Shown here: in pieces, positions 63,265 through 64,000 of the stretch
Numbering within the stretch: the stretch's first letter is position 1
Layout: every line of letters begins with the position of its first letter
Assembly: GCF_022682495.2 (NCBI RefSeq)
Contig: NC_071396.1
Coordinates: 58,731,159-58,795,158, forward strand
Reading direction: 5' to 3'
DNA: 64,000 nt
DNA from: Desmodus rotundus
Taxonomy: Eukaryota; Chordata; Mammalia; Chiroptera; Phyllostomidae
Notes under the pieces: generated by a model
The model's database searches: none
Told to the model about the DNA's origin: nothing
The model's input: the letters and a program-made list of their open reading frames with translations, nothing else
Program-made: the position numbers and the translations under genes

Positions 63265-64000
63265 CACTAGGGCCTGCAATAACCTTTACACAACATCTTT
63301 TCCCACCACATATGCCTCTAATATCATAAGGTCGTTGAATCCTGTGGTCTGTGGGACAGCCCTTTCCCGTTGTGAGCCTCACTCAAAGCTGGAAGCCTTT
63401 ATGTCATGCAGACATGTATAGGCCAGAGCAGCATTCACAGGTGTAGAATATACTGCCTCCAGAACCCAAAAAGTGGGTTCTGGCATGGTACTCCCTTTCC
63501 TATGATGGGGTGTGCAAGATGCAATCATTTGTCTTTTGCTTTGGGAGGGATATGTCCCAGACTATTAGACCCCTACAAACTTCATGGGTGTGGCAAGCCC
63601 ACAACACAGGGTTTATCTTTTGTTCCTGGGAGCAAAAATGCCTCATTAAGGTCTTCATCTACTTGTCACTTTTTGTTTATCCTGCCAGATCAGCAAAATG
63701 TCATTGATATAATAAACCAGTGCTGTATATTGCAAAATGTCCAGACAGCCAGAGCCCTTCAGACTATATTATGACAAAATGTGGGAGAGTGACCATAGGC
63801 CTGGGAGAAGACCCTGCTGTCCCTACCTGTGATGCCAATGGTTTGTGATAGGGATGGTTAGATCAAAGGCTACCCACTTGACGCCATGTTGATCTGTGTT
63901 AGCCGTGATGGTAGCACAGCAGCTGTAATTGGGGCTAGTACTTGGTTGCAATCCACTACCAATCTCTATTTTTTCTGAGGCCAGGCTGATGGATTAAGTA
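63265..64000 (-). mobile_element. ERV-L-like pol fragment, antisense, runs off window
   Basis: The minus strand shows retroviral reverse-transcriptase text in broken frames: INDILLIW at about 63,710-63,680 (the position of the YxDD box, with Asn instead of Asp in the first place) and HDIKASSFE near 63,400, similar to ERV-L pol. It lies tail-to-tail with the class I element. Confidence 0.55.

Overview
This is mammalian nuclear DNA from a bat. At least eight copies of the chiropteran VES SINE (tRNA-derived, with a CTGGCTGGTGTGGCTCAGTGG-like head) are scattered through it, together with L1, HAL1-like and mariner elements. Two host genes are recognisable by exon sequence and splice sites: MCM2, complete, on the minus strand (CDS 56,333 down to 36,563, 16 coding exons, 903 codons), and the first coding exon of PODXL2 (4,069 to 3,997, minus strand) inside a CpG island. 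The order MCM2 then PODXL2, same direction, matches the human 3q21.3 arrangement as I remember it. The window cannot fix the species beyond bat.

Layout. 1-3,996: PODXL2 intron 1. 3,700-4,420: PODXL2 CpG-island promoter and exon 1. 4.4-35.8 kb: MCM2-PODXL2 intergenic space, swollen by retroelements: LTR fragments, a full-length but dead L1 (10.14-17.69 kb, plus strand), a second L1 with complete 5' end but missing 3' half (28.83-24.54 kb, minus strand), two near-identical 1.85-kb HAL1-like elements with intact ORF1-type reading frames (7.16-9.01 and 22.68-24.54 kb), two mariner relics (19.5-20.6 and 34.1-34.6 kb) and several solo LTR candidates. 35.85-56.4 kb: the MCM2 gene, whose introns hold MIR, old L1 and VES copies. 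56.33-56.54 kb: a CpG-rich promoter with a perfect palindromic E2F site; in human, TPRA1 starts divergently here, but none of its coding exons is visible in this window. 58.4-63.26 kb: a 5'-truncated class I endogenous retrovirus (pol and env remnants, polypurine tract, 3' LTR). 63.26-64.0 kb: an antisense ERV-L-like pol fragment that runs off the window.

Functionally, MCM2 is a subunit of the MCM2-7 replicative helicase and a histone H3-H4 chaperone, and its promoter carries the expected S-phase (E2F) control. PODXL2 (endoglycan) is a sialomucin membrane protein with no known functional link to MCM2. I found no bacterial-type system, CRISPR array or convincing new host gene. The most unusual structures are in the mobile-element layer: a HAL1-like family whose ORF1 product lacks most of its C-terminal domain, a complete HAL1 fused directly to a 3'-truncated L1, and a VES SINE insertion that carries an antisense 5' half of an intron-containing tRNA-Arg(TCT) inside the same target-site duplication. 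MCM2 intron 8 also has a GC-AG splice pair.
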